A DNA stretch of 64,000 nt, taken from assembly GCF_001938945.1 (NCBI RefSeq), contig NZ_MKIO01000041.1:329556-393555 (forward strand), written 5' to 3'. The stretch comes from Xaviernesmea rhizosphaerae. GTDB lineage: Bacteria > Pseudomonadota > Alphaproteobacteria > Rhizobiales > Rhizobiaceae. Positions 17,120-26,199 of the stretch are shown piece by piece (position 1 is the first letter of the stretch; every line of letters begins with the position of its first letter). A program made the position numbers and the translations under genes. Below the pieces are notes generated by a model. It ran no database searches. It saw only the letters and a list, made by a program, of their open reading frames with translations, and was not told where the DNA came from.

Positions 17120-17353
17120 ATGGCTGAACTTCGGCTGCAGATACCCGATGAGGTGGTTGCGAAGCTTCAGGCGCGTCTTGGCAGCAAGACCAAGGTTACG
17201 GATATCGCCCGCGACGCGATCACACTGTTCAACTGGGCGGTGGACGAGCGCGCCAAGGGCCGCATGGTGATGTCCTCGGAAGAGAACGGCAGCGATCCGG
17301 CGCGGCTGATCATGCCATCGCTGGACATGGCCGCCGCCCGCGCCGGAAAATAG
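17120..17353 (+). CDS. Small conserved protein, ribbon-helix-helix-like
   Basis: A 77-residue protein (MAELRLQIPDEVVAKLQARL at the start), with a short beta strand followed by two helices that fit a ribbon-helix-helix layout, then TDIARDAITLFNWAVDERAKG and a C-terminal RLIMPSLDMA. I recall similar short proteins with the NWAVDE and MPSL motifs in many bacteria, without known function. The ribosome-binding region GGAGGAAAAAGG is strong, so expression is likely. No partner gene is near. Confidence 0.65.
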   Translation: MAELRLQIPDEVVAKLQARLGSKTKVTDIARDAITLFNWAVDERAKGRMVMSSEENGSDPARLIMPSLDMAAARAGK

Positions 17354-17759
17354 CCGGCGCATAGACGTGTCAGCGCACAGGCAGCCGGGCACGCAAGCCG
17401 CAGCCATTGCAGGGGAACGGCGGCGTTGCTGTGGTTGCACCCCTTTTGACGTGCCCGAGCGTGCGGACCAAGCTCCTCCCTATCTGTTGATCCGGGAGAT
17501 GAGCCGGCGCGTGATGCCCCCAACAGTAGAGCCGGTTTCCTGACAAAGCTTCAAACAGCGGCGACTCGAAAGAAGGCAGAGAAGCGTGTTTGAAAGCGCT
17601 TGTCGGGCCGGAAATACTCTATATAACTACTAGATTTTTCAGGATTTCCCGGCAAGTTGGAGATATTTGCCCCGCAGGCGCAGCAATGGAAATCGCTTTT
17701 CCTGTCTTTGGCAGGCAAAGGCTGCGATAGTCCTTCCCATCATAAACGGGACCATCTCC
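17354..17759. other. Intergenic region upstream of cysH
   Basis: About 400 nt without a gene. The part near 17620-17660 is AT-rich (CTATATAACTACTAGATTTTT) and is the most likely promoter area for cysH. I do not recognise a riboswitch or a defined regulator box here. Confidence 0.4.
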
Positions 17760-18524
17760 ATGTCTGTGCATGACCTTGCGGCCGAGGCCGCACTCCTCGA
17801 CCGCCAGCTCGCGCCGCTTTCGCTGGCCGAACGGCTGGCGCTGGTCGGCAGCCTGGATGGCCGCGCCGTGTTCACCACTTCGCTCGGCATCGAGGACCAG
17901 GTGATCACCGCGGCGATCGGCGGGCACTGTCGCAGCATCGCGGTCGTCACGCTGGAGACGGGCCGCCTGTTTGCCGCAACCCTGGCGCTGATCGACGAGA
18001 CCGAGGCCGCTTACGACCTCGAGATCGTCCGCTTTCATCCCGAAAAGGCCGATGTGGACGCCTATGCCGCGCAATACGGGCTGAACGGCTTTTACGACAG
18101 CGTCGAGGCCCGCCATGCCTGCTGCGGCGTGCGTAAGGTCAAGCCGCTGGCCCGCGCGCTGGAAGGCGCCCGCTTCTGGATCACCGGCTTGCGGCGCGGC
18201 CAGTCCGGCAACCGGGCGGATACGCCCTTCGCAGAGGCGGATTTCGATCGCGGCCTGATCAAGATCAACCCGCTGGCCGACTGGGACATCGAGACGGTCA
18301 AGGCGTACGTCGCCGAGCATGACGTGCCGGTCAACCCGCTGCATGCACGCGGCTATCCGTCGATCGGCTGCGAGCCCTGCACCCGGGCGATCAAGCCCGG
18401 CGAGCCCGAGCGCGCCGGCCGCTGGTGGTGGGAGAACGACATGAAGCGCGAATGCGGACTGCACGTGGCCGAGGCCACGCCGATCACGGCCCGGCCGGCC
18501 GAGAAGGTTCCGACCCCGGCCTGA
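17760..18524 (+). CDS. cysH: Adenylylsulfate (APS) reductase CysH
   Basis: Reduces activated sulfate to sulfite with thioredoxin, in assimilatory sulfate reduction. The 254-residue enzyme has the two cysteine pairs that bind a 4Fe-4S cluster, Cys121-Cys122 (ACCGVRKV) and Cys204/Cys207 (GCEPCTRA), which mark it as an APS rather than a PAPS reductase. The C-terminal catalytic cysteine is Cys232 in KRECGLH. The start MSVHDLAAEA at 17760 is preferred over an upstream ATG at 17667, as that extension is unlike the family. The downstream cysD and cysN make the APS it uses. Confidence 0.94.
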   Translation: MSVHDLAAEAALLDRQLAPLSLAERLALVGSLDGRAVFTTSLGIEDQVITAAIGGHCRSIAVVTLETGRLFAATLALIDETEAAYDLEIVRFHPEKADVDAYAAQYGLNGFYDSVEARHACCGVRKVKPLARALEGARFWITGLRRGQSGNRADTPFAEADFDRGLIKINPLADWDIETVKAYVAEHDVPVNPLHARGYPSIGCEPCTRAIKPGEPERAGRWWWENDMKRECGLHVAEATPITARPAEKVPTPA

Positions 18525-18682
18525 GCGATCACATCAAGACTTCGCCGGCCTTCTCCGTCAGGAGAGACGCACAAAAGCCGGCTTCCGCCCTGCCCCCGCC
18601 ATTCTCTTCATTGATGAGAGGCAGCGTCAGGGGATAACCCATACGAGACGCCTGACGGGCGCAAGAGAGAAGCAGACAGACG

Positions 18683-19633
18683 ATGCAAGGCACAGCTCAC
18701 GACACAAGACAGGCCGAACGGCCGTCCAAGGCCCCGCTCGATCCGCATCTGAAGGCGCTGGAAAACGAAGCGATCCATATCTTCCGCGAAGTCGCTGCGG
18801 AATTCGAGCGTCCCGTCATGCTCTATTCGGTCGGCAAGGATTCGTCGGTGCTGCTGCACCTGGCGCGCAAGGCCTTCTATCCCGGCCGCGTGCCCTTCCC
18901 GCTCCTGCATGTGAACACCGGCTGGAAATTCGCGGAGATGATCACGTTCCGCGACGAGATGGTCCGCCAGTACGATCTCGACCTCGTCGAGCACATCAAT
19001 CCGCGCGGCGCGGCTGAGAACATCACGCCCTTCACCCACGGTTCGGCCTTTTACACCGACGTGATGAAGACCGAGACGCTGCGCAATGCGCTGGACGCCG
19101 GCAAGTATGACGCGGCCTTCGGCGGCGCCCGCCGCGACGAGGAGGCAAGCCGCGCCAAGGAGCGGATCTACTCCTTCCGCACGCCGGACCACCGCTGGGA
19201 CCCGCGCAACCAGCGCCCGGAACTGTGGAATATTTACAACGGCATGATCAGAAAGGGCGAGAGCGTGCGCGCTTTCCCGCTCTCGAACTGGACCGAGGTC
19301 GATATCTGGCGCTACATTCAGGCCGAAGAGATTCCGATCGTGCCGCTGTACTTCGCCAAGAAGCGGCCCTTCGTCGAGCGTGACGGCATGATGATCCTGG
19401 CCGAGGACAAGCGGCTGGAGCTGAAGCCCGGCGAGGTCCTGCAGGAAGACATGATCCGCTTCCGCACGCTGGGCTGTTTCCCGCTGACGGGCGCCATTCA
19501 CTCGCATGCCACCACGCTCGACGACATTATCGCCGAGCTGGAAACTGCCACCGTCTCCGAACGCCAGGGCCGCGCCATTGACCGCGACCAGTCCGGCTCG
19601 ATGGAAAAGAAGAAGCGCGAAGGATATTTCTGA
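18683..19633 (+). CDS. cysD: Sulfate adenylyltransferase small subunit CysD
   Basis: Catalytic subunit of ATP sulfurylase, which makes APS from sulfate and ATP together with CysN. The 316-residue product has the PP-loop pyrophosphatase motif SVGKDSS (about 49-55) and the family blocks VPFPLLHVNTGWKF, FGGARRDEEASRAKER and LGCFPLTGAI. It overlaps cysN by one base (TGATG), so the two are translationally coupled, as expected for a 1:1 complex. A gap of about 160 nt separates it from cysH. Confidence 0.96.
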   Translation: MQGTAHDTRQAERPSKAPLDPHLKALENEAIHIFREVAAEFERPVMLYSVGKDSSVLLHLARKAFYPGRVPFPLLHVNTGWKFAEMITFRDEMVRQYDLDLVEHINPRGAAENITPFTHGSAFYTDVMKTETLRNALDAGKYDAAFGGARRDEEASRAKERIYSFRTPDHRWDPRNQRPELWNIYNGMIRKGESVRAFPLSNWTEVDIWRYIQAEEIPIVPLYFAKKRPFVERDGMMILAEDKRLELKPGEVLQEDMIRFRTLGCFPLTGAIHSHATTLDDIIAELETATVSERQGRAIDRDQSGSMEKKKREGYF

Positions 19634-21144
19634 TGAGCTCTACCGGTTTCGCCCACCAGACGATCGCCGCCGACCACGGCGCGACCGCCGAGGTCACCGC
19701 TTTCCCCGCGACCGAGGCCCATCGCCAGATCCGCGACACGCGCCCGCTCCGGCTCATCACCTGCGGCAGCGTGGATGACGGCAAGTCGACCCTGATTGGC
19801 CGCCTGCTCTGGGACACCAAGGCGGTGAAGGAAGACCAGGCCGCCACGCTGCGCCGCGACTCCGGCCAGCAGAACGATCTTGGCCTGCCCGATTTCGCCC
19901 TGCTGCTGGACGGGCTGCAGGCCGAGCGCGAACAGGGCATCACCATCGATGTCGCCTATCGCTATTTCTCGACTGACAAGCGCTCCTTCATCGTCGCTGA
20001 CACGCCCGGCCATGAGCAATATACCCGCAACATGGCCACCGGCGCTTCCACCGCCGATCTCGCCGTGCTGCTGGTCGATGCCCGCGCCGGTCTTCTGGAA
20101 CAGACCCGCCGCCACGCGACCATCGCCACGCTGATGGGCATCCGCCAGTTCGTTCTGGCCGTCAACAAGATCGACCTCGTCGGCTACGATCAGGCCCGCT
20201 TCGATGCGATTGCCCGCGAGTTCCGCGAGCTGGCTCTGTCGCTCGGCGTACGCCAGATCACCGCCATTCCGATGTCGGCGCTGAAGGGCGAGAACGTCGT
20301 GCTGGACGGCGGGGCCGCCATGCGCTGGTATGACGGCCCGACGCTGGTCGAGGTGCTGGAACAGGCAACCGTGCGCTCGGGTCAGACGGTGGGCTTCCGC
20401 CTGCCGGTGCAGCGCGTCTCGCGCCCTGGCGAAAGCTTCCGCGGCTATCAGGGAACGGTGGCCGGAGGCTCGGTCAAGCCGGGCGATTCCGTCGTCATCC
20501 TGCCGTCCGGCATGGTGGCCAATGTCGCCAAGATCGTCACCTTCGATCTGGTGCGCAATGCGGCCGTGGCCGGCGACGCCATCACGCTGGTGCTCGACCG
20601 CCAGGTCGACATTTCGCGCGGCGACATGATCGTCTCGCTGGAAGGCCAGCCGCAGATCGGGCTGCATTTCGACGCGCAGCTTGTGGCGCTGCAGGCCGAA
20701 GGCATCCAGCCGAACAAGCGCTACTGGCTGAAGAGCGGCGCGCGCCGCCAGCGCGTCACCGTTCAGCCGGTGCAGAAGCTGGACCTGCAGAGCGGCAAGT
20801 GGGTAGGCGCCGAGGCGCTGGCCATGAACGCCATCGGCAAGGTGCACCTCTCCTTCGACGAGCAGGCGATCTTCGACCCCTATGAGGCCAACCGCGCCAC
20901 CGGCGCCTTCATCTTGATCGACCCCGACACCAACAATACGGTGGCCGGCGGCATGATCACGGCCAAGCGCTCCTCCATGGGCGGCCTGCATCAGGACGAT
21001 GCCCGGGTGATCCTGTCGCTCCCGGCCGATCTGGCCGAAGAGATCTTGGCCAGCGCCCTCTTCGCCGCCCGCCGCGACGAGGTGGACATCCGCCGCGTGA
21101 CCGCTGCCAAGGCCAGCGCGCTTCTGGATGAGATCGACGGCTAA
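19633..21144 (+). CDS. cysN: Sulfate adenylyltransferase GTPase subunit CysN
   Basis: GTPase that drives APS formation by CysD. The 503-residue protein has the G1 loop GSVDDGKST (45-53), DTPGHEQYTRNM and NKIDLV of the EF-Tu-like GTPases. It ends at normal CysN length: there is no C-terminal APS kinase domain as in the NodQ/CysNC fusions, which fits a pathway that uses APS directly through the neighbouring CysH. Confidence 0.95.
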   Translation: MSSTGFAHQTIAADHGATAEVTAFPATEAHRQIRDTRPLRLITCGSVDDGKSTLIGRLLWDTKAVKEDQAATLRRDSGQQNDLGLPDFALLLDGLQAEREQGITIDVAYRYFSTDKRSFIVADTPGHEQYTRNMATGASTADLAVLLVDARAGLLEQTRRHATIATLMGIRQFVLAVNKIDLVGYDQARFDAIAREFRELALSLGVRQITAIPMSALKGENVVLDGGAAMRWYDGPTLVEVLEQATVRSGQTVGFRLPVQRVSRPGESFRGYQGTVAGGSVKPGDSVVILPSGMVANVAKIVTFDLVRNAAVAGDAITLVLDRQVDISRGDMIVSLEGQPQIGLHFDAQLVALQAEGIQPNKRYWLKSGARRQRVTVQPVQKLDLQSGKWVGAEALAMNAIGKVHLSFDEQAIFDPYEANRATGAFILIDPDTNNTVAGGMITAKRSSMGGLHQDDARVILSLPADLAEEILASALFAARRDEVDIRRVTAAKASALLDEIDG

Positions 21145-21598
21145 GCGCATCGAGCCACGAAGGCGCGCATGAGGTTGGGCAGGACGTGATGCAAAGGTTT
21201 TGCCATGTCCGCCCCCCTCATCCGCCTGCCGGCACCTTCTCCCCGATGGGGAGAAGAGACCCAGCCGATAGCGCAGAGCCACAACATGGCGCTACGCGTA
21301 CCATGCACCAGCAGTTTCTGCGGCAACTGAGAGGACGCGGGACCGCGCCGCAAGTCTCTTCTCCCCATCGGGGAGAAGGTGCCGGCAGGCGGATGAGGGG
21401 GCTACACGACGAAGCCGTTGTGTGATGTATTGTAGTCAAGTTTACCGCAGCCCATTGCTTTTTTGGCGGCCGCGTGTCGGTGCCGGCTATAACCGAACCG
21501 CTGCCTAATTCGGTTACCCTTAATCAGGATGCAACACCCATCACCGCCCGAGGTCCTCTTCGGGCGGCGATGTCGTTTTCGGCACGTGGAAGCCGCCC
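21145..21598. other. Intergenic region with long inverted repeat
   Basis: About 450 nt between convergent cysN and uxuA. It contains a perfect 48-bp inverted repeat (listed separately) and, at about 21543-21566, a stem-loop CCGCCCGA...TCGGGCGG that may end transcription from one or both sides. No gene is seen. Confidence 0.5.
21213..21401. repeat. Perfect 48-bp inverted repeat around a 93-nt spacer
   Basis: The arms are 21213-21260 and 21354-21401 and are exact reverse complements. Each arm also holds a small palindrome (CTCCCC-GATG-GGGAG type). The arm contains CTCATCCGCCTGCCGGCACC; a diverged relative occurs at about 53112-53162 (CTCATCTGCCTGCCGGCA). The whole would fold into a large hairpin and looks like a pair of intergenic repeat units in opposite orientation. 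Confidence 0.85.
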
Positions 21599-22792
21599 TC
21601 AGGCGGCCGCCTGCCCTGCCGCCAGCCGGTCAACGGCGGTGATGACGCCGCGCAATTCCGCCAGGCCCTTCAGCCGGCCGATGCAGGAATAGCCGGGATT
21701 GACCAGCTTGGTCTGGTCATCGATCAGGAGATGCCCGTGATCGGGGCGGAAGGGGATGCTGCTGTCGGCACGGCCGGCGGCGGCGCGGCGATGTTCCTCC
21801 CGGCGCAGTGCCTGCACCAGCGCCACCATATCGACATCGCCATCGAGATGATCCGATTCGGTGAAGGACCCATCGGCGTCCTTCAGAACATTGCGCAGAT
21901 GGACGAAGTGAATGCGCTCGGCAAAGCGCGCGGCCATGGCCGGCAGGTCATTGTCCGGCCGCGAGCCGTAGGAGCCGGCGCAGAGCGTCAGGCCATTGGC
22001 CTCGTGGTCGACCGCGCCGAGGATCGTCTCGATGTCCTGCGTGGTCGAGACGACGCGCGGCAGGCCGAAGAGCGAGAACGGCGGGTCGTCGGGGTGGATG
22101 GCGAGCTTCACCCCATGCTCCACCGCCACCGGCACCACCTCGCGCAGGAAATCCACCAGATGGCTGCGCATGTCCTCAGGCGTCAGCCCGTCATAGGCGG
22201 CGATCTCGCGGCGGATGCCCTCGCGGCTGTGGCTGTCTTCCTTGCCCGGCAGGCCGGCGATGATGTTGGTTTCCAGCGCCGCGATCTCGTCCTCGGACAG
22301 GCCGGCAAGGCGCGCACGCGCCGCATCGATCAGCGCCGGCGCATAGCTCTCCTCCGCACCCCGGCGTTTGAGCACCAGCACGTCATAGGCGACGAAATCG
22401 ACCATGTCGAACCGCAGCGCCAGGCCACCCGACGGCATGGGATAGCGCAGCTGCGTGCGGGTCCAGTCGACCACGGGCATGAAATTGTAGCAGACCACGG
22501 GAATGCCGGCGCGGCCGATGCTGGCGAGGCTGTCCTTCCAGCGGTCGACGGCGGCGCGCCAGTCGGCATTGCGAAGCTTGATGGCCGAGGGCACGGGAAT
22601 GGACTCGCAGACCGACCAGACGAGACCGGCGGCCTCCACCTCGGCCTTGTGCGCCTGCACATCCTCCAGGCTCCAGGCGCGGCCGTCATAGATGTGATGC
22701 AGCGCCGTGACGATGCCCTTCGCACCCGCCTGGCGCGCATGCGACAGCGTCACCGGATCATTGCGCCCGAACCAGCGCCAGCTCTCCAACAT
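21599..22792 (-). CDS. uxuA: Mannonate dehydratase UxuA
   Basis: Dehydrates D-mannonate to 2-keto-3-deoxygluconate in hexuronate breakdown. The 397-residue product starts MLESWRWFGRNDPVTLSHAR, with GIVTALHHIYDG, YNFMPVVDWTRTQL, AIHPDDPPFSLFGLPRV and FVHLRN, all standard UxuA blocks. The longer frame to 23083 is not used, since the family begins at 22792. It is divergent from a GntR regulator gene 124 nt away, which probably controls it. Confidence 0.93.
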   Translation of the reverse strand: MLESWRWFGRNDPVTLSHARQAGAKGIVTALHHIYDGRAWSLEDVQAHKAEVEAAGLVWSVCESIPVPSAIKLRNADWRAAVDRWKDSLASIGRAGIPVVCYNFMPVVDWTRTQLRYPMPSGGLALRFDMVDFVAYDVLVLKRRGAEESYAPALIDAARARLAGLSEDEIAALETNIIAGLPGKEDSHSREGIRREIAAYDGLTPEDMRSHLVDFLREVVPVAVEHGVKLAIHPDDPPFSLFGLPRVVSTTQDIETILGAVDHEANGLTLCAGSYGSRPDNDLPAMAARFAERIHFVHLRNVLKDADGSFTESDHLDGDVDMVALVQALRREEHRRAAAGRADSSIPFRPDHGHLLIDDQTKLVNPGYSCIGRLKGLAELRGVITAVDRLAAGQAAA

Positions 22793-22809
22793 GGGCTTCT
22801 CCTCCACTA

Positions 22810-22822
22810 ATTGTCGGGCAAT
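22810..22822. promoter_or_regulatory. Candidate GntR operator between uxuA and its regulator
   Basis: A short inverted repeat ATTG-TCGGG-CAAT lies 17 nt upstream of the uxuA start. It resembles the TTGTC-N-GACAA type of site bound by FCD-domain GntR regulators. The call rests on pattern and position only. Confidence 0.3.
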
Positions 22823-22916
22823 ATGGCCATCGAAATCTGTCGGAGGCAAGTTTGAAATGGATTTGCCAAAATAAGCCCAACATATTACCAAGGGAGCGCA
22901 TGAGGAGTTGGGCGGA

Positions 22917-23627
22917 ATGACGGAGCAGGAGGTCAAGGCCTCGGCCGTGGACGAGATGGTCGGGCAGATCCGGGCGCTGATCCGCGCGCGGGGCCTGGGC
23001 GTCGGCGATGTGCTGCCGAGCGAGGCGGAGCTGGCCGACATGTTCTCCGCCAGCCGCAACACGGTGCGCGAGGCTTTTCGCACGCTGAAGGCCTATGGCA
23101 TCGCCCAGTCGCGCCAGAAGCTGGGCGCGGTTTTGACCGACCAGCACCAGAGCGCCATGCGCGACCTTCTCGCCTTCGCGCTGGATATTTCCGCCGATGC
23201 CTTTCACGACATTCAGGGTTACCGCCGGCTGACGGAGATGAACCTGTTCGATCTGCTGATGGACCATCTGACCGACGCCGATCTCGCCGCCATGTCGAAT
23301 ACCAATGCCGCGCTTCTGGCGGCAGGCGATGCGGAAGATGCCTCCGCGCGGGACTTCGACTTTCATCTGCTTCTGGTAACAGCGGCCGGCAACCGCACGC
23401 TGACGCAGACCTATGGCATGCTGAAGCCGGTGATCCAGCGGCTGATGCTCTCAGGCAAATCCGAGCGCGAGACGCTTGCCACCGTCTTTGCCGAGCACGA
23501 GGCCATTCTGGAGGCGCTGCGCCGCCGCGACCGGATCGCCTTCACCTATCATATGGACCGGCACCTGCGCGCGGGGCTGGTCTTCATCGAGGCAAAGGCT
23601 GCAGGCGGCAAGCCGCCGCGCCCATAA
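22917..23627 (+). CDS. GntR-family regulator (FadR/FCD subfamily)
   Basis: A 236-residue regulator. N-terminal winged helix: IRARGLGVGDVLPSEAELAD then FSASRNTVREAFRTLKAYG. The C-terminal part has the FCD helical effector domain, with the histidine-bearing DFHLLLVTAAGN and HMDRHLRAGL that usually bind a metal and a sugar acid. The ATG at 22917 has GAGGAG 9 nt upstream; a TTG at 22908 is less likely. It is divergent from uxuA and followed by an SDR gene after 22 nt, so it likely senses a hexuronate or hexonate. Confidence 0.87.
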   Translation: MTEQEVKASAVDEMVGQIRALIRARGLGVGDVLPSEAELADMFSASRNTVREAFRTLKAYGIAQSRQKLGAVLTDQHQSAMRDLLAFALDISADAFHDIQGYRRLTEMNLFDLLMDHLTDADLAAMSNTNAALLAAGDAEDASARDFDFHLLLVTAAGNRTLTQTYGMLKPVIQRLMLSGKSERETLATVFAEHEAILEALRRRDRIAFTYHMDRHLRAGLVFIEAKAAGGKPPRP

Positions 23628-23649
23628 GGAAAGACGCGAGGGAGGACGC

Positions 23650-24438
23650 ATGGCGCAGGATTTCACCGACAAGACGGCGGTGGTCACCGGCACGACCGGG
23701 ATCGGCCGCGCAGTGGCGCTGCATCTGGCCCGGGCCGGAGCGCGGGTGGCGGCACTCGGCATCGATGCCGAGGCCAATGCGGCGCTGCAGGCGCTGGCAG
23801 AGGGCGAGGGTCTGGCGCTGAGCGTGCGTCGCACCGACGTGGCGGATCCCGAGGCGGTGGCGCTGGCCTTTGCCGAGATCGGCGCCGGCGGCCCCGGGAT
23901 CGACATCATCGTCAATGCGGCGGCCGTCCATCCTTACGGCACGGCGGAGACCTCCGATTTCGCCAGCTTCCTGCGCTGCATGACCGTCAATGTCGGCTCC
24001 ATCCACCTGACGGCGCAGTTCGGCGTGCCGGAGATGCGCCGGCGCGGCGGCGGCGTCATCGTCAATCTCTCCAGCGTACAGGGCCATGCCTGCCAGTCCG
24101 GCGTTTCGGCTTATGTCGCCTCGAAAGGCGCGATCCATGCCATGACCCGGGCCATGGCGCTCGACTTCGCCGCCGATCGCATCCGCGTCGTCTCCATCAG
24201 CCCCGGCTCGGTGCGCACGCCGATCCTGGCGCTGGCGGCGCGCACCTTCGAGGGGCCGGATGCCGATATCGAGGCCGTGTTCCAGCGCTTCGGCGCGGCC
24301 CATCCGCTCGGGCGGATCGGCGAGCCGGAAGAGGTGGCGGCGCTGGTGGCCTTCCTCGCCTCCGACGATGCCGGCTTCATCACCGGCTCCGACCACCGCA
24401 TCGATGGCGGGCTGACGGCGGGGATCGGCGTGCGCTGA
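23650..24438 (+). CDS. SDR-family NAD(P)-dependent oxidoreductase
   Basis: A 262-residue short-chain dehydrogenase: cofactor motif TGTTGIGR, the structural NAAAV in place of NNAG, catalytic Ser in NLSSVQG and Tyr-Lys in SAYVASKGA. The C-terminal GSDHRIDGG is typical. A strong GAGGGAGGA precedes the start. It lies 22 nt after the GntR gene and near uxuA. An SDR of this kind could serve as a fructuronate reductase (mannonate dehydrogenase), as YjmF does in Bacillus; this is inference from context. Confidence 0.85.
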   Translation: MAQDFTDKTAVVTGTTGIGRAVALHLARAGARVAALGIDAEANAALQALAEGEGLALSVRRTDVADPEAVALAFAEIGAGGPGIDIIVNAAAVHPYGTAETSDFASFLRCMTVNVGSIHLTAQFGVPEMRRRGGGVIVNLSSVQGHACQSGVSAYVASKGAIHAMTRAMALDFAADRIRVVSISPGSVRTPILALAARTFEGPDADIEAVFQRFGAAHPLGRIGEPEEVAALVAFLASDDAGFITGSDHRIDGGLTAGIGVR

Positions 24439-24577
24439 AAACGGCGCGGCATTTGACGATGAGACGCGGCCGCGCCCGACGGCAAGAGGGGCGCGGTCGG
24501 CAGCATGGAAACAGTGGCCTGCCACCGCGCCACCGTCAGGAGAGGCGGAGCGGAGCGCAGGCAAGGGAGGAACCAGC

Positions 24578-25276
24578 ATGACCCACAAGATCCGCCGCAG
24601 CGAGATCAACCGCATCATCCGCGAGGCCGAGGCGTTTTTCGACCGCTTCCACTTTGTCCTGCCGCCCTTCGGCCGGTGGGAGCCAAAGGATTTCCAGGCG
24701 CGCAAGTCCGAGATCGGCGCCATCGTCGAGGCCGGCCTCGGCTGGGACATCACCGATTTCGGGCTCGGCGATTTCGCCGGCACCGGCCTTTTGCTCTTTA
24801 CCACCCGCAATGGCCGGCTGGAGGAGCTGAAGCGCGGCGGCGGCATGGTCTATGCGGAAAAGGCGATGATCGCCGCCAAGGATCAGGTGACACCGAACCA
24901 TGCGCATGTGATCAAGACCGAGGACATCATCAATCGCGGCGGCGGCACGCTGGTGATCGAGCTGCATGGCGCGACCGATGGCGCCTGCGACCGCACCAAG
25001 GGCACCACGGTGATGTGCGACGGGATCGCCCGCGCGCTGCCGCCGGGCGGCCGGCTGCATCTGGCGCCGGGTGAGAGCGTCACCTTGAAGCCGGGCGACT
25101 GGCATTCCTTCTGGGCGGAAGGCGGCGATGTCTTCGTTGCCGAGGTCTCGACCGTGAATGACGACGCCACCGACAATCTGTTCGAGGATCCCGCGGTCAC
25201 CCGCTTTTCCGGCATCGAGGAGGACGAGGCGCCCTATCGCCTGCTCGTTTCCGACTACGCGACCTGGCTGCGGTGA
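24578..25276 (+). CDS. D-lyxose isomerase-like cupin protein
   Basis: A 232-residue protein of the D-lyxose ketol-isomerase family (cupin fold). The metal site is visible: His-His in PNHAHVIKTED (residues about 107-116), a Glu in TLVIELHG and a His in PGDWHSFWAEGGD. Known members interconvert D-lyxose/D-xylulose or D-mannose/D-fructose. Here it follows the SDR gene by 139 nt and is near uxuA, so it may act on a sugar entering the mannonate route or on a branched sugar of the neighbouring apiose locus; the substrate is not determined. GGGAGGAACC gives a good start. Confidence 0.75.
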   Translation: MTHKIRRSEINRIIREAEAFFDRFHFVLPPFGRWEPKDFQARKSEIGAIVEAGLGWDITDFGLGDFAGTGLLLFTTRNGRLEELKRGGGMVYAEKAMIAAKDQVTPNHAHVIKTEDIINRGGGTLVIELHGATDGACDRTKGTTVMCDGIARALPPGGRLHLAPGESVTLKPGDWHSFWAEGGDVFVAEVSTVNDDATDNLFEDPAVTRFSGIEEDEAPYRLLVSDYATWLR

Positions 25277-25467
25277 GGCGGCCCTGACCACCGGACGGGG
25301 ACACAGGGGCTCTGCCACGCGCATCCCCTTGTCTCTCTCAGCCGGCGTGATGGAGGCGGCTGTAAAGCCCGTCCATGATGGCCATGCCGTGCATTCGTCC
25401 GGCACTCGACCCCATGCTCCGGCGCGCCAGGTCAAGCCTTGTACACAAGGCCGGCGCTTGCGCGCCT

Positions 25468-26199
25468 TCAGCCGCGCTCGTGGGTGTAGAGCGCTCGGGC
25501 CCGCTCCAGATGGTCGCGCATGGCGGCCTCGGCGCCATCGGCGTCGCCTGCGGCCAGCCGGGCGAGAATGCCCGCATGCTCATCGAGCGTCACCGCCTCA
25601 TTGCCGGCCCAGATCAGCAGATGGGTATGGTAGGTGCGCAGCCAGGCGAGCATCGCCTCGCTGATGGCGGCGAAGATGGGGTTGCCGGAGATGCGCGCGA
25701 TGCGGGCGTGAAAGGCCATGTCGGCCTCGATGAAGGCTTCCGGCTGGCCGGTCATGGCGCGCTGGTGGGCGATGATCGCCGCCAGCGCATCGAGATCATC
25801 CGCCGTTGCTTTCAGCGCCGCCTCGCGCGCCATGCCGCGCTCGAAGAAGATGCGGGCGCTCTTGAGGTTTTCCAGCCCGTCCTGCGATTGCGACAGCATG
25901 ATCTTGGCCGTGAGGTCCACCTGCCGCAGGATCGACTGGGCCGTGACCGCCAGCACGCGCGCCCGCTCGCCATGGGAGATGGCCACCAGCCCCTTGCCGG
26001 CCAGCGCCTGCATGGCCTCGCGGATGGCCGGGCGGCCGACGCCGAAGCGCTCCATCAGCGTCCGCTCCGATGGCATTTCGTCGCCGGGGCGCATCTCGCC
26101 CGAGGTGATCATCCGTTCGAGCCGCTCGAACACTTCGTCCGACAGCTTGCGGCGGATAATGGGCTCGGCCGGGCCGTTCATGCTCTCTCGCTCCTTCAT
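25468..26199 (-). CDS. GntR-family regulator (NanR/FCD-like), probable apiose-locus regulator
   Basis: A 243-residue regulator with an N-terminal winged helix (PGDEMPSERTLMERFGVGRPAIREAMQAL) and an FCD effector domain (IEADMAFHARIARISGNPIF and LDEHAGILARLAAGD, with the usual metal-binding Asp/His). The ATG at 26199 has GGAAGG 5 nt upstream; ATG 26181 is an alternative. It is divergent from the RuBisCO-like/apiose operon, with an inverted repeat at 26275-26293 between them. I infer that it controls that operon. Confidence 0.87.
   Translation of the reverse strand: MKERESMNGPAEPIIRRKLSDEVFERLERMITSGEMRPGDEMPSERTLMERFGVGRPAIREAMQALAGKGLVAISHGERARVLAVTAQSILRQVDLTAKIMLSQSQDGLENLKSARIFFERGMAREAALKATADDLDALAAIIAHQRAMTGQPEAFIEADMAFHARIARISGNPIFAAISEAMLAWLRTYHTHLLIWAGNEAVTLDEHAGILARLAAGDADGAEAAMRDHLERARALYTHERG

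Noticed and set aside
21145..21598. The 48-bp inverted repeats as ends of an insertion sequence
   Set aside because: The 93-nt spacer has no room for a transposase and no target-site duplication is visible; a non-autonomous element remains possible but cannot be shown here.
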